Source: Micromonospora pisi (GTDB lineage Bacteria > Actinomycetota > Actinomycetes > Mycobacteriales > Micromonosporaceae). Taken from it: a stretch of DNA of 64,000 bases. The notes under the pieces are model-generated. The model was not told where the DNA came from. It was given only the letters and a program-made list of their open reading frames with translations, and made no database searches. A program made the translations under genes and the position numbers. Numbering within the stretch: position 1 is the stretch's first letter; every line of letters starts with the position of its first letter. Location of the stretch: positions 1,674,001 through 1,738,000 of the forward strand of contig NZ_RBKT01000001.1 of NCBI RefSeq assembly GCF_003633685.1, in the 5' to 3' direction. This document shows positions 34,039 through 42,512 of the stretch, in pieces.

Positions 34039-35907
34039 ATGCAGACCCGCGCCGACCTACGCAACGTCGCCATTATCGCTCACGTTGACCACGGCAAGAC
34101 AACCCTGGTTGACGCCATGCTGCGACAGGCCGGTGCGTTCCACGCCCGGGCCGAGATGGCCGACCGGGTGATGGACTCCATGGACCTTGAGCGAGAAAAG
34201 GGCATCACCATTCTCGCCAAGAACACCGCCGTACGCTACGTGCCGCCGGACGGCAGCGACCCGGTGGTGATCAACATCATCGACACCCCCGGCCACGCCG
34301 ACTTCGGTGGCGAGGTCGAACGCGGCCTCACCATGGTCGACGGGGTCGTCCTCCTGGTCGACGCGAGCGAGGGACCGCTGCCGCAGACCCGCTTCGTGCT
34401 CCGCAAGGCGCTCAAGGCCCGCATGCCGATCATCCTGGTGATCAACAAGGTGGACCGACCGGACGCCCGGATCAAGGAGGTCGTCGACGACACGTACGAG
34501 CTCTTCCTCGACCTCGACGCCGACGAGGAACAGATCGACTTCCCGATCATCTACGCCTGCGCCCGCGACGGCATCGCCTCGCTGACCCAGCCCGCGGACG
34601 GCACCATCCCCGACGACAGCACCTCGCTGGAGCCGCTGTTCCGCACCCTGCTCGGCACCATCCCGCCGCCGGCCTACACCGAGGGCGCACCGCTCCAGGC
34701 GCACGTCACCAACCTCGACGCCTCGCCGTTCCTCGGCCGGCTCGCCCTCTGCCGGGTCCGCGAGGGCACCATCCGCAAGGGCGAGACCGTCGCCTGGTGC
34801 CGCATCGACGGCACCACCGAGCGGGTCCGGATCTCCGAGATGCTGATGACCGACGGCCTCGAACGTAAGCCCGCCGAGTCGGCCGGCCCCGGCGACATCA
34901 TCGCCGTCGCCGGCATCCCCAACATCATGATCGGTGAGACGCTGGCCAACGTCGACGACCCGCGGCCGCTGCCGCTGATCACCGTCGACGAGCCGGCCAT
35001 CTCGATGACCATCGGCACCAACACCTCGCCGCTGGTCGGTCGGGTCAAGGGCTCCAAGGTCACCGCCCGGATGGTCAAGGACCGGCTGGACAAGGAACTC
35101 ATCGGCAACGTCTCGCTCCGGGTCCTGCCGACCGAACGGCCGGACGCCTGGGAGGTCCAGGGCCGTGGCGAACTCGCCCTGGCCATCCTGGTCGAACAGA
35201 TGCGCCGCGAATCGTACGAACTGACCGTCGGCAAGCCCCAGGTGGTCACCAAGGAGATCGACGGCAAGACCTGCGAGCCGGTCGAACGCCTCACCATCGA
35301 CTCGCCGGAGGAGCACCTCGGCGCGATCACCCAGCTCCTCGCCACCCGCAAGGGCCGGATGGAGCAACTGGTCAACCACGGCACCGGCTGGATCCGGATG
35401 GAGTGGCTGGTCCCGGCCCGCGGCCTGATCGGCTTCCGGACCGAGTTCCTCACCGACACCCGGGGCACCGGCATCCTGCACCACGTCTTCGAGTCGTACG
35501 AGCCGTGGTTCGGCGAACTGCGTACCCGCAACAACGGTTCGCTCGTCGCCGACCGGGCCGGCGTGGTCACCCCGTTCGCCATGATGAACCTCCAGGAACG
35601 CGGCGTGCTCTTCGTCGAACCGACCAGCGAGGTCTACGAGGGCATGCTGGTCGGTGAGAACTCCCGCTCCGACGACATGGACGTCAACATCACCAAGGAG
35701 AAGAAGCTCACCAACATGCGCTCCTCCACCAGTGACGAGACGGAGAAGCTGATCCCGCCGCGCAAGCTGTCGCTGGAGCAGGCGCTGGAGTTCTGCCGTG
35801 AAGACGAGTGCGTCGAGGTGACGCCGAACGCGATCCGACTGCGCAAGGTCGTACTCGACCAGAACGCACGCGGCCGGGCCGCGGCGCGCCGCAAGCACGC
35901 CGGCTGA
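34039..35907 (+). CDS. typA: Ribosome-associated translational GTPase TypA/BipA
   Basis: A 622-residue translation GTPase: AIIAHVDHGKTTLVDAML (G1), NIIDTPGHADFGGEVERGLT (G3) and ILVINKVDRPDARIKEV (G4), then EF-G-like domains and a C-terminal BipA domain with GILHHVFESYEPW. It acts in 50S assembly and stress adaptation. ATG 34039 was chosen because AGGAGGGAGG lies about 8 bases upstream. The frame is open back to 33841 without similarity. Confidence 0.95.
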   Translation: MQTRADLRNVAIIAHVDHGKTTLVDAMLRQAGAFHARAEMADRVMDSMDLEREKGITILAKNTAVRYVPPDGSDPVVINIIDTPGHADFGGEVERGLTMVDGVVLLVDASEGPLPQTRFVLRKALKARMPIILVINKVDRPDARIKEVVDDTYELFLDLDADEEQIDFPIIYACARDGIASLTQPADGTIPDDSTSLEPLFRTLLGTIPPPAYTEGAPLQAHVTNLDASPFLGRLALCRVREGTIRKGETVAWCRIDGTTERVRISEMLMTDGLERKPAESAGPGDIIAVAGIPNIMIGETLANVDDPRPLPLITVDEPAISMTIGTNTSPLVGRVKGSKVTARMVKDRLDKELIGNVSLRVLPTERPDAWEVQGRGELALAILVEQMRRESYELTVGKPQVVTKEIDGKTCEPVERLTIDSPEEHLGAITQLLATRKGRMEQLVNHGTGWIRMEWLVPARGLIGFRTEFLTDTRGTGILHHVFESYEPWFGELRTRNNGSLVADRAGVVTPFAMMNLQERGVLFVEPTSEVYEGMLVGENSRSDDMDVNITKEKKLTNMRSSTSDETEKLIPPRKLSLEQALEFCREDECVEVTPNAIRLRKVVLDQNARGRAAARRKHAG

Positions 35908-35959
35908 CCCCACCCACGGCGCTCCCCCGGGCTGCCGCCGATCGACTACGGTCGGCGGC

Positions 35960-36832
35960 ATGACCTGGGAGAGGCTCGACGCGGAGCTGGCCGACACGGC
36001 CGGCACGGTCTCGGTGTACGCGGGACGGCTCGACGCCGCACCCGCGTACACCCGGCTGCCGGATCGCACCCACTACGCCGCCAGCACCATGAAGGTCGCG
36101 GTGCTCGGTGCCCTCTACCGGGCCGCCGACACCGGCACCCTCGACCTGGACGCGCCGGTCCCGATCGAGAACGAGTTCGACTCCGCCCAGCCCGACGCAC
36201 CCCGGTTCCGGTGCGCCTCGAGCTACGACGACGACCCCGCGGTCTGGGCCCGGGTCGGCGGCCACGCACCCCTGCGCTGGCTGGCCCACCGCATGATCGT
36301 CCGGTCCAGCAACCTCGCCACCAACCTGCTCCTCGGGCACGTCGGCCTCCCCGCCGTCAACGCCGTCTGGGACCTCGCCGGCGCCCGGCACAGCCACACC
36401 GGGCGCGGCATCGAGGACTTCGCCGCCCGGGACGCCGGCATCGACAACCCGGTCACCGCCGCCGACCTCGCCACCCTGCTCGGCACCATCGCCCGGGGCG
36501 CCCAGGTCACCGGCCCGCTCGCCACCCCGGCGACCTGCGCCGCCATGCTCGACGTGCTCCTCGCCCAGGAACACCGCGAGGACCTCGCCGCCGGACTACC
36601 GGCCGGTACCCGGGTCGCCCTCAAGAACGGCTGGGTACGAGGCGTCCGGCACGCCGCCGGGGTGGTCTTCCCCGACGACGCACCCCCGTACGCCCTCGCC
36701 GTCTGCACCAGCCACCACCCCGACGGCGGCGAACCCGACCAGACCGCCCGGCGGCTGATCGCGCGCGTCTCCGCCACCGTATGGGCCGCCCGCCGCGACC
36801 TCCTCCCCGACCGAACACCCCCCGAACGATGA
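35960..36832 (+). CDS. Serine hydrolase, class A beta-lactamase-like
   Basis: A 290-residue penicillin-recognising serine hydrolase. The SxxK motif is AASTMKVAVLG, SxN is VRSSNLATNLLLG and the KTG-like triad is LKNGWVRGV. There is no signal peptide. TACGGT lies seven bases before the ATG, suggesting a leaderless mRNA, and a GCCGCCGA/TCGGCGGC hairpin overlaps that region. It precedes a dipeptide epimerase and an NlpC/P60 peptidase, so a role in muropeptide turnover rather than drug resistance is plausible. Cytoplasmic location fits recycling. Confidence 0.85.
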   Translation: MTWERLDAELADTAGTVSVYAGRLDAAPAYTRLPDRTHYAASTMKVAVLGALYRAADTGTLDLDAPVPIENEFDSAQPDAPRFRCASSYDDDPAVWARVGGHAPLRWLAHRMIVRSSNLATNLLLGHVGLPAVNAVWDLAGARHSHTGRGIEDFAARDAGIDNPVTAADLATLLGTIARGAQVTGPLATPATCAAMLDVLLAQEHREDLAAGLPAGTRVALKNGWVRGVRHAAGVVFPDDAPPYALAVCTSHHPDGGEPDQTARRLIARVSATVWAARRDLLPDRTPPER

Positions 36833-36855
36833 TCACCAGCCGGTAGGGTGCCGGA

Positions 36856-37929
36856 ATGGCCATCGCCGCCGTCCGCACCCACCGTCTCAGCGCCCCACTG
36901 CACACCCCGTTCGTCACCGCGCTACGCCGGACCACCACGGTGCAGAGCCTGATCGTCGAGGTCGTCGACAGCGACGGGCGTTCCGGCTTCGGCGAGGCAC
37001 CCCAGGTCTGGCAGGTGACCGGCGCGTCGGCCGCCGGGGCACAGGCGTGCGTGGAGGAACTGCTCGCCCCACTCCTGATCGGCCGGGACGCCGACGACCT
37101 CGTCGCCCGCTGCGCCGAACTGCACCGGGCGGTCGCCGGCAACGAGGCAGCCAAGGCCGCCACCGACACCGCCCTGCACGACCTGGCCGCCCGGCGGCTC
37201 GGCATACCCCTGGTCCGGCTGCTCGGCGGCACCCGCCTGCGGGTACCGACCGACGTGACCCTGGCCGCCGGTGAGGCCGGCGCACTCGCCGCCGCCACCA
37301 CCCACCGGATCGCCGAGGGCTTCACCGTACTGAAAATCAAGGTCGGTGCCGACGCCGCCGGTGACCTGGCCCGGGTACGCGCCGTCCGGGCTGCGGCCGG
37401 ACCCGACACCCTGATCCGGCTCGACGCCAACCAGGGCTGGACCCCACGCGAGGCGGTGCGCGTGATCCGGGGCATCGAGGACGCGGGACTGGACGTCGAA
37501 CTCGTCGAGCAGCCGGTGTCCCGGTGGGACCTGGACGGGCTCGCCTGGGTCAGTGACCGGGTCAACGTACCGATCCTCGCCGACGAGTCCGTCTTCGGAC
37601 TCCGGGACCTGGTAGCCGTGATCCACCGGCGGGCAGCGGACATGGTGAACGTGAAACTGGCCAAGTGCGGCGGCCTCGGACCCGCGCGCGGCCTGCTCGA
37701 ACTCGCCGCCGCACACGGTATGGGCACCATCGTCGGCTCGATGATGGAGAGCCAGATCGGACTGGGCGCCGCCGCCAGCCTGGTCGCCGCGTACGGCACC
37801 AGCGCCACCTCCGACCTCGACGCCGCCTGGTGGCTCGCCTCGTCACCGGTACGCGGCGGCATCCGCTACGACGGCGCCACCGTCGTCCTCGCCGACGCAC
37901 CCGGCCTCGGCGTCGACGGTCTGGACTAG
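36856..37929 (+). CDS. Dipeptide epimerase (L-Ala-D/L-Glu epimerase-like)
   Basis: A 357-residue enolase-superfamily enzyme. FTVLKIKVGADAAGDL holds the KxK motif, and the three metal carboxylates come from RLDANQGWT, LVEQPVSRW and ILADESVFGL. MVNVKLAKCGGLG supplies the second lysine. This arrangement fits L-Ala-D/L-Glu epimerase, which converts a peptidoglycan-derived dipeptide to an all-L form for degradation. TAGGGT lies six bases before the ATG. The following NlpC/P60 gene makes the same pathway. Confidence 0.87.
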   Translation: MAIAAVRTHRLSAPLHTPFVTALRRTTTVQSLIVEVVDSDGRSGFGEAPQVWQVTGASAAGAQACVEELLAPLLIGRDADDLVARCAELHRAVAGNEAAKAATDTALHDLAARRLGIPLVRLLGGTRLRVPTDVTLAAGEAGALAAATTHRIAEGFTVLKIKVGADAAGDLARVRAVRAAAGPDTLIRLDANQGWTPREAVRVIRGIEDAGLDVELVEQPVSRWDLDGLAWVSDRVNVPILADESVFGLRDLVAVIHRRAADMVNVKLAKCGGLGPARGLLELAAAHGMGTIVGSMMESQIGLGAAASLVAAYGTSATSDLDAAWWLASSPVRGGIRYDGATVVLADAPGLGVDGLD

Positions 37930-38023
37930 CAGCGGCACCCGACCGCCCCGGGTATCGATCCTTGCCGGTCGACGGCTGCTTTGCGTAGGGTCGGCCGGAA
38001 CGGCCGGAGAGGGTGGGTCCCAG

Positions 38024-39061
38024 GTGAGATCAGAGGCTGACACCGGATCACAGGTCAACACCGGACCACCGGCCGACACCCGGATACGGCCTGGCCAGGA
38101 GGCGGTGGTCCGGGTGGCGGTCGCGACCCTCTGGGCCGGCCCGGAGGCGGTCCGAGCGGTGGACGGGCCGGCACTCGCCCCGTACACCACCGACATTCCG
38201 GGCTGGATTTCCGGCATGACCGCCGAACAGCAGGTCGGCGACTGCGTACTGAGCCAGCTGCTGCTCGGCGAACGGGTGCTCGTCGAAGAGGTCCGGCCGG
38301 ACGGGTGGGTACGCCTGATCGCCACCGAACAACCCGCGGCCAAACTCGACCCCCGTGGCTATCCCGGTTGGCTACCGATAGGGCAACTCACCGCCGCGCC
38401 AGCCGGTCCCGCCGCCGCGTCGCTCGTGGTCGGCGCCACGGCGACCGCGCTGTACGCCGCGCCGGGAGGCGAGGTGGTGCTGCCGGACGTCATCCTCGGC
38501 ACCCGACTCACCCCTGCCGGCCCGGCCGACAACGGTTGGCGCCCGGTGCACGCCCCCGGCCACCCGCGCCCGCTCTGGGTGCCCGACGACCATCTGGCCG
38601 AGCTCCCGCAGCGGCCACCCCACGCCGCCGAGGTGCTCGCGGTGGCGCACCGCCTGCTCGACGTCCTCTACCTCTGGGGCGGGGTCTCCGCGTACGGGAT
38701 CGACTGCTCCGGGCTGGTGCACCTGGCCTGGCGCCGGTTCGGGGTACAGCTTCCGCGCGACGCCGACGACCAGGCGAACGCCACCACGCCGGTCCCGTTC
38801 GGCGCGGAACGCCCCGGCGACCTCTACCTCTTCGCCCGCCCCGGCCGTCTCGTACACCACATCGGCATCGTCAGCAGCGCACCCGGTGGTGGCTGTGACC
38901 GGCGCATCCTGCACGCCTCGTACACCCAGCGGCGGGTGGTGGAGGAGTCGGTCACCGGGGACCGGGAGGCGACCCTGGTCGGCGTACACCGGGTCCGTCC
39001 GCGCGGCGACGGCCGGGTCGCCGGCATCCCGGCCGGGCCGACCGACGGCCCGACCGGGTAG
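38024..39061 (+). CDS. NlpC/P60 (C40) peptidase, gamma-D-Glu-L-diamino acid endopeptidase-like
   Basis: A 345-residue protein. Two SH3-like regions (residues 20-120 and 125-195, with WVRLIATEQPAAKLDP and WRPVHAPGHPRPLWVPDDHL) precede the catalytic domain: LWGGVSAYGIDCSGLVHLAW (Cys), VHHIGIVSSAP (His) and RRILHASYTQ. This architecture is that of YkfC-like enzymes that cut murein peptides at gamma-D-Glu-diaminopimelate. No signal peptide is present, consistent with acting on imported peptides. GTG 38024 follows a GGGTGGGTCCCAG leader. Confidence 0.85.
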   Translation: MRSEADTGSQVNTGPPADTRIRPGQEAVVRVAVATLWAGPEAVRAVDGPALAPYTTDIPGWISGMTAEQQVGDCVLSQLLLGERVLVEEVRPDGWVRLIATEQPAAKLDPRGYPGWLPIGQLTAAPAGPAAASLVVGATATALYAAPGGEVVLPDVILGTRLTPAGPADNGWRPVHAPGHPRPLWVPDDHLAELPQRPPHAAEVLAVAHRLLDVLYLWGGVSAYGIDCSGLVHLAWRRFGVQLPRDADDQANATTPVPFGAERPGDLYLFARPGRLVHHIGIVSSAPGGGCDRRILHASYTQRRVVEESVTGDREATLVGVHRVRPRGDGRVAGIPAGPTDGPTG

Positions 39062-39086
39062 ACCTCTCGGCCGGTGGACGGGTCGG

Positions 39087-40079
39087 TCAGCGGCTGGCTT
39101 CGGCGAGTTCCCTGCGGCGGTCGCTGGCCGACTTGATCAGGCTGGCCACCGTCGCGACCGCGAGCGTGCCCAGAATGACCACCAGGGAGAGCCAGATCGG
39201 TACGTGCGGCGCCCAGCCGACGTGCTCGCCGCCGTTGATGAACGGCAGGTTGTTGTCGGCGAGCGCCTCCAGCACCAGCTTGACCCCGATGAAGCCGAGT
39301 ACGACCGCGAGGCCGATGTTGAGGTAGACCAGCCGGTCGAGCAGTCCGCCGAGCAGGAAGTAGAGCTGCCGCAGTCCCATCAGCGCGAAGACGTTGGCGG
39401 TGAAGACCAGGTACGGGTTCTGGGTGATCCCGAAGATGGCCGGGATGGAGTCCAGGGCGAAGATCAGATCGGTGGTGCCGATCGCGATCATCACGACCAG
39501 CAGCGGGGTGAAGAGCCGCCGGCCGTTCTCCCGTACGGTCAGCTGGCCGCCGGCGAAGTCGGACGAGATCGGCAGCGCCCGTCGGCTCCACCGGATCAGC
39601 AGGTTCTCCTTGAAGTCCTCCTCCTCCGGCTCGCCCTGCCGGAAGAAGTTGATCGCCGTGTAGACGAGGAACGCGCCGAAGATGTAGAAGACCCAGGAGA
39701 ACTGGGAGATCAGCGCGGCGCCGGCGGCGATGAAGCCACCGCGCATCACCAACGCCAGCACGATGCCGATGAGCAGCACCTTCTGTTGGTACTGCCGGGG
39801 TACCGCGAAGCGACCCATGATGATCACGAAGACGAAGAGGTTGTCCACCGAGAGGCTGTACTCGGTGAGCCAGCCGGTGTAGAACTCGGTCGCCGTGGAG
39901 AGGTCCGTGGTGAGCCAGAGTCCGACCCCGAAGACCAGGGCGAGCAGGACGTAGAACCCGACCCAGAGACTGGACTCGCGGATACTCGGCTCGTGCGGCC
40001 GTCGCCCGATGATCAGCAGATCAACGGTCAGCAGCGCGCCCAGCGCGATCAGCGTTACGACCCACACCCAGGTGGACAC
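39087..40079 (-). CDS. TerC/Alx family metal-ion transporter
   Basis: A 330-residue integral membrane protein of the TerC/Alx group: YSLSVDNLFVFVIIMGRF, MRGGFIAAGAALISQFSW, IGTTDLIFALDSIPAIFGIT, and FALMGLRQLYFLL. The two intramembrane aspartate motifs (SVDN and ALDSIPA) are characteristic of manganese-exporting members. A cytoplasmic loop rich in charge (RQGEPEEEDFKENLLIR) lies between helices. It is preceded by a yybP-ykoY riboswitch, so Mn2+ regulation is expected. GTG 40079 has GGAGG 12 bases upstream, a long spacing. Confidence 0.9.
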   Translation of the reverse strand: MSTWVWVVTLIALGALLTVDLLIIGRRPHEPSIRESSLWVGFYVLLALVFGVGLWLTTDLSTATEFYTGWLTEYSLSVDNLFVFVIIMGRFAVPRQYQQKVLLIGIVLALVMRGGFIAAGAALISQFSWVFYIFGAFLVYTAINFFRQGEPEEEDFKENLLIRWSRRALPISSDFAGGQLTVRENGRRLFTPLLVVMIAIGTTDLIFALDSIPAIFGITQNPYLVFTANVFALMGLRQLYFLLGGLLDRLVYLNIGLAVVLGFIGVKLVLEALADNNLPFINGGEHVGWAPHVPIWLSLVVILGTLAVATVASLIKSASDRRRELAEASR

Positions 40080-40107
40080 GTTCAGATCATTCCTCCGGCA
40101 GACACTC

Positions 40108-40143
40108 GGCACACCCGAAACGGCACACCCGTTCGGGCGTGCC
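40108..40143 (-). promoter_or_regulatory. Hairpin between riboswitch and terC
   Basis: GGCACACCCGAA (40108-40119) and TTCGGGCGTGCC (40132-40143) pair with one mismatch around a 12-base loop, directly downstream of the yybP-ykoY aptamer on the minus strand. It is a candidate expression platform. Confidence 0.5.
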
Positions 40144-40164
40144 GTGGCTGGTGCTGCCGAATGT

Positions 40165-40302
40165 GGTGACTGTCGGAGGTCTCTTCCACCGGCGGCACCC
40201 GGAGCAACGTCCGCCTGCCACCGACCGACGGGCCGGGTCGATCACCGGACGAACCGGTAACCGACCGTGTTGACGACGCCGCCGCAGGGGAGTACTCCCC
40301 TC
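40165..40302 (-). promoter_or_regulatory. yybP-ykoY manganese riboswitch
   Basis: On the minus strand the region begins with GGGGAGTAC, then TCGTCAACACGG, and ends with AGAGACCTCCGAC. This matches the yybP-ykoY aptamer, in which GGGGAGUA and an AGACCU loop form the Mn2+ site. It lies about 90 bases upstream of a TerC-type gene, its classic partner. Together with the hairpin at 40108 it accounts for much of the 457-base gap 40080-40536; the rest of that gap shows only an imperfect CCTAG-GAGG-CTAGG repeat at 40449. Confidence 0.85.
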
Positions 40303-40536
40303 CTCGTCCTCATCATCCCCCATCCCGTACCGATCGAGCACCTCGGGCCGCTGCGTTCTTCCCCACCCCGTAACGCCGCCATCGCACCGCTGGTCGCCTT
40401 GTCGCTGCTCCGTGACGTTCGGTGGCGACCCGCACCACCCGTAGGCATCCTAGGAGGCTAGGTGTCCATGCCGAGCTCGGAGTGAACCGGCGCACCCCGG
40501 GCTCCGCCAGCGGTTCGGCCGTGAAAAGCTGTCCCG

Positions 40537-40830
40537 ATGGTGCTCGAGGTTGCTCTGATTGATGTCATTCCCGGCCGCGAGGAAGAGTTCGCCGCCGCAT
40601 ACGCCGAGGGGCACAAGACCCTGCACGGCACGCCCGGTTGCCGGTCGGTCCGGATGACCCGGGGCGTGGAGTCGCCGTCCCGCTTCGTCCTGCTGGTGGA
40701 GTGGGACACGGTGGCGGCGCACGAGGAGAACTTCCGCGCCACCGACCGCTACGTCACCTGGCGGGACCTGATCGGCCCGTTCTTCGCCGCGCCGCCCGTG
40801 GTGGAGCACTTCACCGACGTACCGGCCTGA
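40537..40830 (+). CDS. Antibiotic biosynthesis monooxygenase (ABM) family protein
   Basis: A 97-residue dimeric alpha-beta barrel of the ABM type: VALIDVIPGREEEFAAAYAE, CRSVRMTRGVESPSRFVLLV and EWDTVAAHEENFRATDRYV. Such proteins act as cofactor-free monooxygenases or heme-degrading enzymes, but many have unknown roles. The start codon has no ribosome binding site, so the mRNA may be leaderless. Confidence 0.85.
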   Translation: MVLEVALIDVIPGREEEFAAAYAEGHKTLHGTPGCRSVRMTRGVESPSRFVLLVEWDTVAAHEENFRATDRYVTWRDLIGPFFAAPPVVEHFTDVPA

Positions 40831-40900
40831 GGCCCGTCGTTCTGTCGTACCCCGGGGCTAGCCTTCCGGTCGTCCACAAGCGACCCGAGGGAGCCGACGC

Positions 40901-41221
40901 ATGTACCGACAGGGCGACGTCCTCGTCCATCCGATCGATCCGGCCGAGGTCCCGGCCGGACTGATCCCCGCCGGCCGGGACGCGCGGGGGCGGTTGGTGC
41001 TGGCCCGTGGCGAGGCCACCGGGCACGCGCACGTGGTCAACGGCTCCGGCGTCACCCTCTGGGCCCTGCCCGACCAGACCGAGCCGTCGTTCCTGCTGAT
41101 CGAGGGCTACGGCCGGCTCGGTCACGAGGAACACGGCCCGATCCCGCTCCCCGCCGGCGCCTACCGGGTGGTCCGGCAGCGGGAATACCTCCCCGGCGCC
41201 TGGCGGCCGGTGGCCGACTGA
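40901..41221 (+). CDS. Conserved hypothetical protein
   Basis: A 106-residue protein: MYRQGDVLVHPIDPAEVPAG, then LVLARGEATGHAHVVNGSGV, GHEEHGPIPLPAGAYRVVRQ. These motifs are conserved in actinobacterial proteins of unknown function that lie next to DUF6745 proteins. GAGGGAG precedes the ATG. The stop shares a base with the start of the next gene (TGATG), so the pair is translationally coupled. Confidence 0.75.
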   Translation: MYRQGDVLVHPIDPAEVPAGLIPAGRDARGRLVLARGEATGHAHVVNGSGVTLWALPDQTEPSFLLIEGYGRLGHEEHGPIPLPAGAYRVVRQREYLPGAWRPVAD

Positions 41222-42501
41222 TGACCACCGAAACGCCCTCGGACCACGTCGACCCCGGTCTGCGCACGCCGCACTCCCCCGAGGCCGCCGGCCCGCCCGA
41301 CGACCGGAGCGCCGCCGCGCTGGCCCGGACGGCTGACACCTGGCTGGCCCGAGGGCTCGCCACCGACCCGGCCGACCGGGCGACCGCGGAGGCCGCCGTC
41401 CGGCAGGCGTACGCCGGCGCCGGGCTCGCCACACCCGAGACGATCATCTGGCTCGGCTCCCCGTACGCCGGCGCACTCGCGGCCGCGCTGCTCACCGACA
41501 CCACCTCCGGCGCCGCCGGACCCGGCGGGTTCGGGGCCGCCGGGCCCGGCGGCCCCTCCCCGGCAACGTCACCACCAGGCGGCGACCCCGACAAGTCCCC
41601 GACCGGCCGGGCACTGGCCGAGGTGACCGCCGCGATCCGGGCACAGGGACACGAGCCGCACCGCGTCGTCACCGGCCGCTCCGTCCGGGCCCGGTTGCGC
41701 ACCGCCCCCTGGGCCGAGGCGCGCGCCGACGCGGTCACCCGGCTCGGCCCCGCCGGCTGGGCGGCCCACTGGGCGGCCGGCGGCCAGCGGACCTGGCACC
41801 TGCTCAACGAGCGGCTGGTCACTCCACTGCGGACCCGGCTCACCGACGAGCTGACCCGGGAGATGCCGGCACCCCTGGTCGGCCGGGCCCGGACCGCCCT
41901 GCTCGACGTCGTGTTCGGGCAACACGACGCGGCCTGGCTGAGCGCGTTCGACAACGATCCCCGGGTGGCCGGGCTGGCCGGGGTCGCGGATGCGGCCGGG
42001 TGGTGGTGGCCGTACGAGCGGGTCGTGATCATGACTGAACGACCGGTCCGCGTCGAACGGGACAACCTCGGCCGGCTGCACCACGGCGACGGCCCGGCAC
42101 TGGTCTATCCGGACGGCTTCGGCCTGCACGCCTGGCGGGGCATGCCGATCCCGGCCGACGTCGCCGCCGAACTGCCCCGGCTCACCGTCGAACGGATCCG
42201 GGCCGAACGCAACGCCGAGGTACGGCGGGTCATGCTCGAACACTTCGGCTACGACCGCTACCTGCGCGAGAGCAAGGCCAGGGCGATCCACCGCGACGCG
42301 TACGGCGTGCTCTGGCGGATCGAGCTGCCGCAGGACGAACCGCTGGTGATGGTCGAGGTGGTCAACGCGACCCCGGAACCGGACGGCACCAGCCGCACCT
42401 ACTGGCTCCGGGTGCCACCGCAGACCCGGACCGCGCGCGCCGGGGTTGCCTGGACCTTCGGTCTGACCGAGCAGGAGTACGCCCCGCTCGTCCAGACCTG
42501 A
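41221..42501 (+). CDS. DUF6745 domain-containing protein
   Basis: A 426-residue cytoplasmic protein. Residues 1-130 are Ala/Pro/Gly-rich and helical; a 20-residue low-complexity insert lies near residue 100. The core has NERLVTPLRTRLTDELTREM, AAGWWWPYERVVIMTERPVR, NLGRLHHGDGPALVYPDG and LHAWRGMPIPADVAAELPRL, typical of the DUF6745 family. The GRLHHxxGPALVYPDG segment suggests a beta-rich recognition fold. Function unknown. It overlaps the preceding small gene by one base and converges on the radical-SAM operon with only 11 bases between. Confidence 0.75.
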   Translation: MTTETPSDHVDPGLRTPHSPEAAGPPDDRSAAALARTADTWLARGLATDPADRATAEAAVRQAYAGAGLATPETIIWLGSPYAGALAAALLTDTTSGAAGPGGFGAAGPGGPSPATSPPGGDPDKSPTGRALAEVTAAIRAQGHEPHRVVTGRSVRARLRTAPWAEARADAVTRLGPAGWAAHWAAGGQRTWHLLNERLVTPLRTRLTDELTREMPAPLVGRARTALLDVVFGQHDAAWLSAFDNDPRVAGLAGVADAAGWWWPYERVVIMTERPVRVERDNLGRLHHGDGPALVYPDGFGLHAWRGMPIPADVAAELPRLTVERIRAERNAEVRRVMLEHFGYDRYLRESKARAIHRDAYGVLWRIELPQDEPLVMVEVVNATPEPDGTSRTYWLRVPPQTRTARAGVAWTFGLTEQEYAPLVQT

Positions 42502-42512
42502 ACCAGAGCGGG

